In this document: piece after piece, positions 12,673 to 21,956 of the stretch
How the letters are laid out: each line of letters begins with the position of its first letter
How positions within the stretch are numbered: position 1 is the stretch's first letter
Origin: Chlorobaculum sp.
GTDB taxonomy: Bacteria > Bacteroidota > Chlorobiia > Chlorobiales > Chlorobiaceae
Reading direction: 5' to 3'
Length of the DNA stretch: 64,000 nt
NCBI GenBank assembly: GCA_013334855.1
Contig: JAAXWU010000001.1
Span: 1-64,000 of the forward strand
Notes under the pieces: model-generated
Databases searched by the model: none
The model's input: only the letters and a program-made list of their open reading frames with translations
Told to the model about the DNA's origin: nothing
Made by a program: the position numbers and the translations under genes

Positions 12673-13149
12673 ATGGACTTTGAATGCCAATTCGTGTGCG
12701 AGCTGAAAGAGCTTGCACCGACGTCAGCCCTCTTCATTCGCGCGAGCACCACCATGAGCGAGCTCGGGTCGCTGTTTGAGAGCGGCTATCATGATATTCT
12801 GCAACTGCTTGCAAGCCAGCAGAAAGCGCCGTCCGGGCCGCCCTTCGCCCGCTACTTCGGCATGAGCGCCGGGACGTTCGAGATCGAATTCGGCTTTCCC
12901 GTCGAAAACGGTGTCGAGGGCGATGGAAAGATCGTCACCGGCTCGACCCCGTCGGGCAAAGCCGCGAGCTGCATGTATATCGGACCGTATGGCGAGATCG
13001 AGGCGGCCTACGACGCGCTCATGAAGTGGGTTGACGATAACGGCTTTGCGCTGAACGGCGAGGCGTATGAAATCTATCTCGACAATCCCGCCGAAACGCC
13101 GCCAGACCAGCTCAGAACGCGCATCTACCTGATGCTTGCTGAAGGCTGA
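12673..13149 (+). CDS. GyrI-like / AraC effector-binding domain protein
   Basis: IRASTTMSELGSLFESGYHDILQLL...ARYFGM...FEIEFGFPV...YIGPYGEIEAAYDALMKWV. Confidence 0.8.
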   Translation: MDFECQFVCELKELAPTSALFIRASTTMSELGSLFESGYHDILQLLASQQKAPSGPPFARYFGMSAGTFEIEFGFPVENGVEGDGKIVTGSTPSGKAASCMYIGPYGEIEAAYDALMKWVDDNGFALNGEAYEIYLDNPAETPPDQLRTRIYLMLAEG

Positions 13150-13222
13150 CGGGAATTGTATCCCTGTCGCGGTGATTCTATAAAGAGAAAGAACTTTATA
13201 ATTATATCACCGATAGCCTCGC

Positions 13223-14701
13223 ATGAATCTGCGCGATCTGCACTGCATCGTTATCGGAGCCGGTATCGGCGGTCTTGCCACCGGTGCGCTGCTCGCCCGC
13301 CGGGGCGTGCAGGTCACGGTGCTCGAAGCGCGTCACTATCCGGGCGGCTGCGCCTCCACCTTTACCTCCGGCGGCTATCGCTTCGACGCGGGCGCGACCG
13401 TGGGTTGCGGCTTCCACTCCGGCGGGCCGCTTGACAATCTCGGCAAGGAGCTTGGCATCATCTGGCCGGTACACGCCGAGCCGATTGCCTGGCAGTACCG
13501 GCACCGTGACCTTCGCCTTGATCTTTCATCCTCTCGTGAGAATATCATCGCCCGCTTTCCCCGGTCGCAAACTTTCTGGGACGAACAGGCCCGCCTTGCC
13601 CGGACGCTCTGGCGCTTGTCCGCCGATGGCCTGCCCTGGCCCGTCGCCGGTGCCCGGGATGTAGCCGGAATTGCCGGACGGGCGCTCGCGTCACTGCCGG
13701 ACTCACTCCGCCTCCTTCCGTTCGTGAGACAATCCGCACACGAGTGGCTCGCTTCGCACGGTCTCGACGCCGATGCCGATTTCATGCGCTTCATCGACGC
13801 GCAGCTCCTGATCTCCGTCCAGACCACCTCGCGCCACGCCAATGCGCTGAACGCCGCCATCGCGCTCGATCTGCCCGTTGCGGGCACCTGGCGCGTCGAG
13901 GGCGGCATCGGCGCGGTGGCCCGGCTTCTTGCAGAATCGATCGAGCGCGACGGCGGCGCGGTATTGTACAACAAAAAGGTAATCCGGCTCGACAGCATCC
14001 GCAGAGAGGTGCTTGGCGTCGAAACTGCCGATGGTGACGCTCTTGCCGCCGATGCACTGATCGCCAACCTCACGCCTGAATCGCTGGAGGTACTCGACGA
14101 CTCTCCTCCGGCGGGCAAGCAGGATGCGTCGGCCTCCTCCGGCTGGAGCGCCTTCATGCTCTATCTCGGCGTCGATGCCACGATATTCGATCACGCCGGA
14201 GCCGACCATCTGCAAATCGTTGCGCCGGATGGCGAGCTTGGCGAAGGAAGGAGCCTCTTCATCTCGGCTTCACCGGAAGGCGAAGCCGGACGAGCGCCCG
14301 AAGGTCAACGCGCCGTCACCATTTCGACGCACACCGACGCAGCTCCCTGGTTCGAGACCCTGCATCAGGGCCGAGAGCGGTATGAAGAGATGAAAAAGCA
14401 ATATACCGACAGGTCGCTTGCACTTCTCTTCGAACAGCTTCCCGAAGCGCGTGACGCTCTCCACTCGATGACGGCGGCTACACCGCTCTCCTGGGAGCTC
14501 TGGACGGGGCGGCGCTGGGGTCACGCCGGCGGATACCCGCAAACCTCGCTCTTCGGCGTTCGTGGCCCCGCCACGAAATACAATAATCTGTTCCTCGCCG
14601 GGGACTCGATCTTCCCCGGCCAGTCGCTGCCGGGCGTGGTCACCGGAGCACGCCGAACGGTCGAGCTGCTTTCGCAGCGGGCGTCGAAGCTGCGGTGGTG
14701 A
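13223..14701 (+). CDS. Phytoene desaturase/carotenoid isomerase-family FAD-dependent oxidoreductase
   Basis: VIGAGIGGLATGALLARRGVQVTVLEARHYPGGCAST Rossmann; C-term NNLFLAGDSIFPGQSLPGVVTGARR. Confidence 0.85.
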   Translation: MNLRDLHCIVIGAGIGGLATGALLARRGVQVTVLEARHYPGGCASTFTSGGYRFDAGATVGCGFHSGGPLDNLGKELGIIWPVHAEPIAWQYRHRDLRLDLSSSRENIIARFPRSQTFWDEQARLARTLWRLSADGLPWPVAGARDVAGIAGRALASLPDSLRLLPFVRQSAHEWLASHGLDADADFMRFIDAQLLISVQTTSRHANALNAAIALDLPVAGTWRVEGGIGAVARLLAESIERDGGAVLYNKKVIRLDSIRREVLGVETADGDALAADALIANLTPESLEVLDDSPPAGKQDASASSGWSAFMLYLGVDATIFDHAGADHLQIVAPDGELGEGRSLFISASPEGEAGRAPEGQRAVTISTHTDAAPWFETLHQGRERYEEMKKQYTDRSLALLFEQLPEARDALHSMTAATPLSWELWTGRRWGHAGGYPQTSLFGVRGPATKYNNLFLAGDSIFPGQSLPGVVTGARRTVELLSQRASKLRW

Positions 14702-14730
14702 GAAATTGTTGTTTCTCACTGCTTCAGAGA

Positions 14731-14774
14731 TATGGGACTCATGGGACCTTTGGGACTTGTGGGACTTATAGGAG
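14731..14774 (+). repeat. 9-bp-period microrepeat (ATGGGACTC ATGGGACCT TTGGGACTT GTGGGACTT)
   Basis: Direct reading; GGAC core every 9 bp. Confidence 0.85.
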
Positions 14775-14831
14775 GAAGAGGAAGGCGCCGTCGCTTGCCA
14801 CTAATTGGCCTGCTCCGTGTATATTCTTGCT

Positions 14832-16082
14832 ATGGAGCTTCAGGAAAAAATCACGATTCTTTCGGGGGCGGCGCGGTACGACGCTTCGTGCGCGTCGAGC
14901 GGTTGCAGCAACGACACGCCGCGCCGGGGGATGGGCAACACCTCGCAGGGGGGCATCTGCCACTCGTGGGCGGATGACGGGCGCTGCATCTCGCTCCTGA
15001 AAATCCTGCTCTCCAACGACTGCCGCTACGACTGCGCCTACTGCGTCAACCGCTCCTCGAACCCCGTGCCGCGAGCGTCGTTCACTGCTCGCGAGGTGGT
15101 CGATCTGACGATGGAGTTCTACCGGCGCAACTACATCGAGGGGCTGTTCCTCAGCTCGGCGGTCAACGTGAGTCCCGACCACACGATGGAGGCGATGGTG
15201 CGAGTGGCGGAAATCCTGCGTAACGAGGAGCGCTTTGGCGGATATATTCACCTCAAGATCATTCCCGGCAGCAGCCCGGAGCTGGTACGCCGCGCTGGAC
15301 TCGCCGCCGACCGGATCAGCGTCAACATCGAGCTGCCCTCCAGCGAGTCGCTCAAACGTCTCGCGCCGCAGAAGAGCAAAGAGGCGATTCTCGCCCCGAT
15401 GAAGCTCATCGGCGCGGAGGCTGGCGCGAGCCTCGCCGAGCGGCGCAAGAGCCGCAACGCGCCGCGCTTCGCCCCCGCCGGGCAGAGCACGCAGATGATC
15501 ATCGGCGCGAGTCCCGAAACCGACCTGCAAATCCTCCGCCTCTCGCAGGGACTCTACAGCCGCATGAACCTCAAGCGGGTCTACTACTCCGCCTTCGTGC
15601 CGGTCAACAGCGACAACCGCCTGCCCGTGCTCTCGGCGCCGCCGCTCCTGCGCGAGCATCGCCTCTACCAGGCCGACTGGCTTCTACGCTTCTACGGCTT
15701 TTCGGCGGAGGAGATTCTCTCGGACGATGCGCCTAACCTCGACGAATCGTTCGACCCTAAAACCGCCTGGGCGCTGCGAAATCCGGCCTTCTTCCCGGTC
15801 GAGATCAACCGCGCCGATTATGCGACTTTGCTGCGCGTACCGGGCATCGGCGTCACCTCGGCCCGGCGCATCATCGCCGCCCGCCGCTTTGCGCCCATCT
15901 CGCCGGAGGGAATGAAAAAGATCGGCGTGGTGATGAAACGGGCAAAATATTTCATCACCTGTTCGGGGCGACCTTTTGAAATCATCGATCAGCAACCCGC
16001 CCGCCTCCGCCAGCGCCTCCTGCTCGGCGACGGCAGCGAAGCGAAACTACCGAGGCAGCTCGTGTTGCCGGGGCTGGGGTGA
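14832..16082 (+). CDS. Putative DNA modification/repair radical SAM protein (TIGR03916-like)
   Basis: NDCRYDCAYCVNR (CxxxCxxC radical SAM), C-terminal HhH-like RVPGIGVTSARRIIAARR; pairs with the downstream TIGR03915-like protein. Confidence 0.85.
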   Translation: MELQEKITILSGAARYDASCASSGCSNDTPRRGMGNTSQGGICHSWADDGRCISLLKILLSNDCRYDCAYCVNRSSNPVPRASFTAREVVDLTMEFYRRNYIEGLFLSSAVNVSPDHTMEAMVRVAEILRNEERFGGYIHLKIIPGSSPELVRRAGLAADRISVNIELPSSESLKRLAPQKSKEAILAPMKLIGAEAGASLAERRKSRNAPRFAPAGQSTQMIIGASPETDLQILRLSQGLYSRMNLKRVYYSAFVPVNSDNRLPVLSAPPLLREHRLYQADWLLRFYGFSAEEILSDDAPNLDESFDPKTAWALRNPAFFPVEINRADYATLLRVPGIGVTSARRIIAARRFAPISPEGMKKIGVVMKRAKYFITCSGRPFEIIDQQPARLRQRLLLGDGSEAKLPRQLVLPGLG

Positions 16083-16088
16083 GGAAAA

Positions 16089-16122
16089 ATGGATAATTGA
16101 CAATGGATAATGGATAATTGTA
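16089..16122. repeat. Imperfect 'ggataattgacaatggataatggataattg' microrepeat
   Basis: Direct reading; related sequence at 57961-57993. Confidence 0.65.
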
Positions 16123-16210
16123 AGATGGGAAGAGAACGTAGGGTTGGAAAAAAAGATTCCAGCGTTATTTGTCCAGCGCTACGAAACACGATAATCCTTT
16201 ACTTCTTCCA

Positions 16211-16249
16211 TTCGTCCTACAAGACCTATATGTCCTATAAGTCCTATTC
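16211..16249 (-). repeat. 9-bp-period microrepeat, opposite orientation to 14731-14774
   Basis: tcgtcctac aagacctat atgtcctat aagtcctat; reverse complement ATAGGACTT ATAGGACAT ATAGGTCTT. Confidence 0.85.
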
Positions 16250-16269
16250 TTTCAAGCGAAACACAACCC

Positions 16270-17007
16270 ATGAACAAATACCTCTACGACGGCACGCCAG
16301 AGGGGCTGGTGTCGGCCATTGCGGCGATTCTCGATAGCGGCGAAAATCCTGAAAAGACCGTGCTCTCCGTCCGGCAGGATACACTGTTCGAGGAGGGATT
16401 GTTCCTGCGCACCGACTCTGCCCTTGCCGAAGCGCTCTTCGAGCGGCTCCGGCAGCGAGCGCCTGATGCCGTGCAGACGCTCTGGTACTTCACGATGGCC
16501 GAAGCCGACGGGCTGGAGACGAGCCTTTTGCGCTACGTCGCCCTCGCTTTCGAGCATGGCGACCGGGTCAACGGCTACCTGACCCACGCAAGCGTCAAGG
16601 CCATCGTCGGCACGGCCCGCAAGGCTGGCCGTGAATTGCACCGAATGAAGGGTCTCTTGCGCTTCGAACAGCTTCGAGACGGAACCTGGCTGGCTCGGAT
16701 GGAGCCGGACTGCAACGTCCTCCATCCCCTCGCCCGCCATTTCAGCCGCCGCCTGCGCGGGCAGCAGTGGTTCATCTATGACGTCCGCCGCCGGAGCGCT
16801 GCACACTGGAACGGCCGCGACCTCAGCTTCGGTACCCTCGAACAGTTCAGTCGCCCCGAACTCTCCGAAGAGGAAAAAGCCGTCCGGCAGATGTGGCAAT
16901 CCTTCTTCAAGACCATCGCCATCCCCGAACGCAAAAACCCCCGCCTCCAGAAATCCAACATGCCCGCCAAATACTGGAAATACCTCACCGAAAAGCAGGG
17001 GGAGTGA
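16270..17007 (+). CDS. TIGR03915-family probable DNA metabolism protein (DUF4130-like)
   Basis: YDGTPEGLVSAI...; C-term MWQSFFKTIAIPERKNPRLQKSNMPAKYWKYLTEK; adjacent to the radical SAM partner. Confidence 0.85.
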   Translation: MNKYLYDGTPEGLVSAIAAILDSGENPEKTVLSVRQDTLFEEGLFLRTDSALAEALFERLRQRAPDAVQTLWYFTMAEADGLETSLLRYVALAFEHGDRVNGYLTHASVKAIVGTARKAGRELHRMKGLLRFEQLRDGTWLARMEPDCNVLHPLARHFSRRLRGQQWFIYDVRRRSAAHWNGRDLSFGTLEQFSRPELSEEEKAVRQMWQSFFKTIAIPERKNPRLQKSNMPAKYWKYLTEKQGE

Positions 17008-17028
17008 TGCGGAGATGACGCCAACCCG

Positions 17029-18201
17029 CTAATAGAGAAACATCGGCTTGCCCATGACGCTTCGCATCTTCGGGCGGTAGCTGCGCAGGTCGTAGAGTTC
17101 GCTGATATCGACCTGCTTGGTGTTGGCCGACACATCAGCCAGCGGCAGGCAGGTGTAGATACCATTCTGCAGCGCCACCATCACGCCGAAGGTCTTTTTT
17201 TCAACCAGCTCCACGGCAAGCTGGGCGAAGTTGAAGCCCACCATCAGATCGAGCGCATCCGGAATACCCGAACGCATCAGGTAGCCGAGAGGCTGGCAGA
17301 TCACCTCCTGGCCGGTCAGCATCGAGATCGTCTCGCGGGTGAGCTGGCCGATACCGGCATGTTCTTTCCCCTCGTCATCGTACCGGCGACCGCAATATTC
17401 GATCATCTTGCTGCCGATCATCCGCGCCCCTTCGCTGATGGCGATCATGGAGTAGCAGCTCGGGTTGGCCGCCTTGTCCTGAATCACATACTCGGCAAGC
17501 GTTTCGGGATCGAAGGGCACTTCGGGAATAAGGGCGCGGTCAACCCCGGCCAGGTAGGCGCTGATCAGGCAGGTCTCGCCGGTGCTGCGTCCGAACAGCT
17601 CGACGATGGTGATGCGTTCGAGCGAGCCGGAGCTGGTGCGGAGCTGGTGGATGTACTGTACGCTCCTCGTAACGGCCGTGCCAAAGCCGATGCAGTAATC
17701 CGACCCGTAGACGTCGTTATCCATCGTCTTCGGCACCGCGATCACCCGGACGCCCGCTCTGGAGAGATGCTCCGCGTAGCCGAGCGTATCGTCGCCGCCG
17801 ATAACGATGATGACATCGAGACCAAGCGCTTCGATGCCGCGAAGCACATGCACGGTAAGGTCGAAATTACCAGAGTGAAACAGCCCCGCACGCAGCAGAT
17901 GGGACGAACTGCGCAGGAACGCGGGAATCTCTTTCTTCTGGAGGTTGCCGGGATTGACGCGGCTGGTATGAAGCAGGGTGCCACCGGTGCGGTCGATTCG
18001 CCGGACAAGCTCGGAATCGAGTTCGGTGATATGCTCCGCGCGGGAGGCCGGATCATCGGGATCGAAGGCCAGGAGGCCGTTCCAGCCCCGACGGATGCCG
18101 GTCACCCGGTACCCCTTCTCGGCGCTGATGGTCACGATGGTCTTGATGCACGCATTGATGCCGGGTGCGTCGCCGCCTCCGGTCAGGACACCGATATGCA
18201 T
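17029..18201 (-). CDS. pfkA: 6-phosphofructokinase
   Basis: MHIGVLTGGGDAPGINACI; VIGGDDTLGYAEHLSRAGVRVIAVPKTMDNDVYGSDYCIGFGTA. Confidence 0.9.
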   Translation of the reverse strand: MHIGVLTGGGDAPGINACIKTIVTISAEKGYRVTGIRRGWNGLLAFDPDDPASRAEHITELDSELVRRIDRTGGTLLHTSRVNPGNLQKKEIPAFLRSSSHLLRAGLFHSGNFDLTVHVLRGIEALGLDVIIVIGGDDTLGYAEHLSRAGVRVIAVPKTMDNDVYGSDYCIGFGTAVTRSVQYIHQLRTSSGSLERITIVELFGRSTGETCLISAYLAGVDRALIPEVPFDPETLAEYVIQDKAANPSCYSMIAISEGARMIGSKMIEYCGRRYDDEGKEHAGIGQLTRETISMLTGQEVICQPLGYLMRSGIPDALDLMVGFNFAQLAVELVEKKTFGVMVALQNGIYTCLPLADVSANTKQVDISELYDLRSYRPKMRSVMGKPMFLY

Positions 18202-18250
18202 TGGCTGTCATCCCGTCGAAAAGTTGCGGAACAAACGGCGGATTCAGAAA

Positions 18251-18745
18251 TTACTTCCTCGAACGCCTCGTCTTTTTGACATCGTCGCCAGAAGTGTGCT
18301 CCCGGCGGGAGTCGGTCGCGATTTCGCTCGCCGTGCGGGTATCGATTGAATCCGCCGGAGGAATCTGGCCAGGGGCGTTCATCGAATAAAATTCGATCAG
18401 GTTGCCATCCGGATCCATCACGAAGAATGCGCGACCTTCACGGCGATGCGCAGGCTGGGTGACCAGATGCACGCCGCGATCGTCGAGATAGATGGCGGCC
18501 TGATCGACCTCGGTATCCGTGGCCAGCCTGAAGCCGAAATGATCCACCCGTATATCCCGTGCGTCCGCCGTACCGGGCGTCTCGGCCTTGACCAGGACGA
18601 GCATATCGGTATTGAGGCGCAGGTATGAGATATTGGCTCCGGCGCGGTGATCCACCCTGAAGCCGAGAATACCTGCATAGAACTCTTCGGACAACCGTAC
18701 GTCGTTGACCCGAAGCGTAATCTGGTTAATCCCCGTCAGATTCAT
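18251..18745 (-). CDS. VOC/glyoxalase family protein
   Basis: GINQITLRVNDVRLSEEFYAGILGFRVDHR...FFVMDPDGNLIEFYSM. Confidence 0.88.
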   Translation of the reverse strand: MNLTGINQITLRVNDVRLSEEFYAGILGFRVDHRAGANISYLRLNTDMLVLVKAETPGTADARDIRVDHFGFRLATDTEVDQAAIYLDDRGVHLVTQPAHRREGRAFFVMDPDGNLIEFYSMNAPGQIPPADSIDTRTASEIATDSRREHTSGDDVKKTRRSRK

Positions 18746-19079
18746 CTTCATCCTCGGCCTCCGGCGCTCTGGTTTCAGGAGTTTTTTCGAGAACATAGTC
18801 GTACTGGTGATCGAAATACTGCGCGACCGCCTGCTGCGACGGTTTTTCACGGCACTCGAACTCGACGCTGATGGCGATCTGCTCGGGAAATACCTTTTCC
18901 GACTCGGACTCCGAAGCGGGATTGCGGATCATCTCCTTGTACGGCAGCAAACGCTCTTCGAGTTCGGAGCGCTCCTCTTCGTGAATCTCCTTCGCTTTCT
19001 TCGAAATGGCGACAACGGTTTCATAGAGGTTTTCATGCGTACTTCTGAGCTTGTTCAAATCTACTGGTTTGACCGACAT
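18726..19079 (-). CDS. rpoZ: DNA-directed RNA polymerase omega subunit (RpoZ-like)
   Basis: Position directly downstream of gmk; MSVKPVDLNKLRSTHENLYETVVAISKKAKEI; acidic tail. Confidence 0.7.
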   Translation of the reverse strand: MSVKPVDLNKLRSTHENLYETVVAISKKAKEIHEEERSELEERLLPYKEMIRNPASESESEKVFPEQIAISVEFECREKPSQQAVAQYFDHQYDYVLEKTPETRAPEAEDEDESDGD

Positions 19080-19091
19080 GGCAATAGTGCG

Positions 19092-19679
19092 TTATGATTG
19101 TGGAAGAAAATCGGCGATCCGGGAGGCAACCGCATCGACGGTAGTCCCGAGATCGTCATTGACCACTACAAAATCGAATGCATCGGCATGGGAAAGCTCC
19201 ATCTCTGCCCGTTCGAGGCGCGTTTTCAGCGCTTCGGCGCTCTCGCTCTCGCGGGATTGCAATCGCCGGGCAAGCTCCTCCATGCTCGGAGGCTTGAGAA
19301 AAACGAGCAGCGCCCGCTCTCCGAAAATTCTTTTGAGATTCAGGGCGCCCTTCACATCGAGATCGAACAGCAGGTTGCGACCCGCTTCGATAGCCTCGCT
19401 GGTCTTGTCGAGCAACGTTCCATAGAAATTACCGAAAAAGAACTCATGTTCGATGAAGCCGTTCTCGGCAATCTTTTGTTCGAACGCTTCGCGGCTCAGG
19501 AAGTGGTAATCGACGCCGTCGCGCTCCCCTGCCCGCATCTGGCGCGTGGTGGCTGAAACCGAAAATTCGAGCGAGCCGAGGCGCTCCATCACGAGTTTGG
19601 CCACCGTCGATTTTCCGGTGCCGGAGGGGGCTGAAAAAACGATCAACCGGCCCTGACCCGAAACCTGTTCCGTGCTCAT
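19092..19679 (-). CDS. gmk: Guanylate kinase
   Basis: LIVFSAPSGTGKSTVAKLV; ATTRQMRAGERDGVDYHFLS. Confidence 0.95.
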   Translation of the reverse strand: MSTEQVSGQGRLIVFSAPSGTGKSTVAKLVMERLGSLEFSVSATTRQMRAGERDGVDYHFLSREAFEQKIAENGFIEHEFFFGNFYGTLLDKTSEAIEAGRNLLFDLDVKGALNLKRIFGERALLVFLKPPSMEELARRLQSRESESAEALKTRLERAEMELSHADAFDFVVVNDDLGTTVDAVASRIADFLPQS

Positions 19680-19683
19680 AGGC

Positions 19684-20571
19684 TCATTCGATGTTTTGAA
19701 GCTGCTCCCTGACCTTTTCGAGTTCCTCCTTGATATGCACGACTTTCTGGGAGATGTCGGCATTCTGCGACTTCGAGGCGATGGTGTTGGCCTCGCGAAG
19801 CTGCTCCTGCAAGAGGAAATTGAGCTTGCGGCCAGAACCGCTTGAACTGTTGTTCAGCTCTTCGATGAAAAACTTGTTGTGGCTGTTGAAGCGGATGCAC
19901 TCCTCGGTGATGTCGAGCCGCTCGGCGGCCATGACGATCTCCATTTCGAGGCGATCCTTGCTGTATTCGATGTCGCGTCCGGCGATAGCGCTGATTTTGG
20001 CGGAAAGCCGCTTGCGGATCGTTTCGAGATTACCCGCGGCAATCTCCTTGATCACGGCGATCGTGCGTTCAATCTCGTCGATCCTCGCCTTGAAATCATT
20101 GGCAAGCTCCTCGCCCTCTTTCTGGCGCATCTCCTTGAGATGACCGATAGCCTCGACAAGGGCCGATTTGGCGATGGGCCAGATTTCGTCGGGGTGTTCG
20201 AGAATGGTGTGATCCGACTCGAAAATCTCCGAAAAACGAAGCACGTGATCGAGTGTCACCGGAGCTTCAATGTTCGCCTCATGGCGCACGGTTTCGAGAA
20301 GAGCCTTGTAGGCCCTCACTTTCGACGGATTGACAGTCACAGGCAACTGCTCGGCTTCTTCGAGCTGAAGCTGGACGAACGCTGAAATCTTGCCACGCTG
20401 GAAACCGGCCCGGATCATCTCCCTGACCTCGAGTTCCCAGGACAAGAGCTGCCGTGGCAGCTTGACTCCGATTTCGGCGAAACGGTTGTTGACCGAACGA
20501 AGTTCGACCAGCACCTTCATACCCTTGTCCGAGCGTTCGGCGCTGCCGTATCCGGTCATGCTTTCCAACAT
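19684..20571 (-). CDS. YicC family endoribonuclease-like protein
   Basis: MLESMTGYGSAE...; ELNNSSSGSGRKLNFLLQEQLREANTIASKSQN. Confidence 0.92.
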   Translation of the reverse strand: MLESMTGYGSAERSDKGMKVLVELRSVNNRFAEIGVKLPRQLLSWELEVREMIRAGFQRGKISAFVQLQLEEAEQLPVTVNPSKVRAYKALLETVRHEANIEAPVTLDHVLRFSEIFESDHTILEHPDEIWPIAKSALVEAIGHLKEMRQKEGEELANDFKARIDEIERTIAVIKEIAAGNLETIRKRLSAKISAIAGRDIEYSKDRLEMEIVMAAERLDITEECIRFNSHNKFFIEELNNSSSGSGRKLNFLLQEQLREANTIASKSQNADISQKVVHIKEELEKVREQLQNIE

Positions 20572-20648
20572 ACCTTTACCATCTAAACATTCATGAAGAT
20601 GCCTGCGGAGAGGATTCTCCGCAGACTCCGGCAAACAGTATCAACCAA

Positions 20649-20918
20649 TCACTTGCGCAGATCGAGATCGGCGAGCACCTTGCGGTAGCGCTCGATATCG
20701 ACCTTCTTCAGGTAGTTCAGCACGCTCTTGCGCTTGCCGACCAGCATCATCAGGCCGCGGCGTGAATGCTTGTCTTTGGGATGCTGCTGAAGATGACCGG
20801 TCAGATCGGTGATCCGGCGGCTGAACAGGGCAACCTGAACCTCCGCTTTTCCGGTATCCGTCGCAGAATCACCAAACTTCGTAATGATCTCGGTTTTGTG
20901 TTCTTTTGTCAGACCCAT
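20649..20918 (-). CDS. rpsO: 30S ribosomal protein S15
   Basis: TGKAEVQVALFSRRITDLTGHLQQHPKDKHSRRGLMMLVGKRKSVLNYL. Confidence 0.97.
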   Translation of the reverse strand: MGLTKEHKTEIITKFGDSATDTGKAEVQVALFSRRITDLTGHLQQHPKDKHSRRGLMMLVGKRKSVLNYLKKVDIERYRKVLADLDLRK

Positions 20919-20978
20919 GATTGTTCTTGTATGTAGTGTTAATTATAACGAAATAAAAAAACAGTGTTCAATATAGCA

Positions 20979-21944
20979 TTATTTCTTGTAGAATCCCGCC
21001 ACATTTTTATCGAGTTCCAACTGCGCCCTGAGTTCGTCGATGGAGGCGAAACGCTGCTCGGCCCGGATGAAGTCGTGCATCCGTAAAATCAGAAATTTTC
21101 CGTATAAATCTCCTGAAAAACCGATGATGTGCGCCTCGACCCGCACCTCGCCATCCTCGGCGACGGTCGGGCGGCGTCCGATGTTCATCATGGCCGGATA
21201 CTCCTCTCCGTCGATCTGGACGCTCGCCACGTAGACTCCGCAGGCGGGAAGCATCTTGCACCGCTGGGGAAGGGCGAGGTTGACCGTCGGGAAGCCGATG
21301 GCGCGACCAAGCTTGTCGCCCTCGACCACCGTGCCGCTGATCGAGTATGGCGCGCCGAGGCACTCGTTGGCCTGGCGAATCTGACTCGCATCGAGCAGGC
21401 GGCGGATTCGCGTGCTCGATACCGGCGAACCCGAGACGATCACCTCACCCACCACATCGACGCTGAAACCGCACTCCGCGCCGAGCGCGAGCAGCGTCTC
21501 TTCGCTGCCGCTGCGCTTGCGGCCGAAGCCGTGGTCGTAGCCGACGGTAATGTGGCGTGCGCCAAGCATCCCCACCAGCACCTCGCGGATGAACGTTTCG
21601 GAGCTTTTCGAGGCGAACTCGCGGTCGAATCGCACCACAAACAGAAGGTCGATGGACATCGTTCCGAACAGCGCGATCTTCTCTTCGTAAGTGGTCAGGA
21701 GTCGCACGGGACATTCGGAGCTGCTGTCGAGCACGAGGCGCGGATGGGGTTCGAAGGTCACGACGACGCTTCTGAGGCCAAGCTCCCGGGCGTGGCCGGT
21801 CATCGAGCCGATGATATGGCGGTGGCCGACATGCAGTCCGTCGAACGAACCGATGGTCACGGCTGACGGTTCAGCCATCAGCTCGACCGGCGCTCCGGTG
21901 GCGGAATCGAGAACCGTATCGCCCTGAAATACTACGACGCGCAT
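20979..21944 (-). CDS. ribF: Bifunctional riboflavin kinase/FAD synthetase
   Basis: VTIGSFDGLHVGHRHII; VVEGDKLGRAIGFPTVNLAL. Confidence 0.95.
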   Translation of the reverse strand: MRVVVFQGDTVLDSATGAPVELMAEPSAVTIGSFDGLHVGHRHIIGSMTGHARELGLRSVVVTFEPHPRLVLDSSSECPVRLLTTYEEKIALFGTMSIDLLFVVRFDREFASKSSETFIREVLVGMLGARHITVGYDHGFGRKRSGSEETLLALGAECGFSVDVVGEVIVSGSPVSSTRIRRLLDASQIRQANECLGAPYSISGTVVEGDKLGRAIGFPTVNLALPQRCKMLPACGVYVASVQIDGEEYPAMMNIGRRPTVAEDGEVRVEAHIIGFSGDLYGKFLILRMHDFIRAEQRFASIDELRAQLELDKNVAGFYKK

Positions 21945-21956
21945 ACCTCTGCTGTT

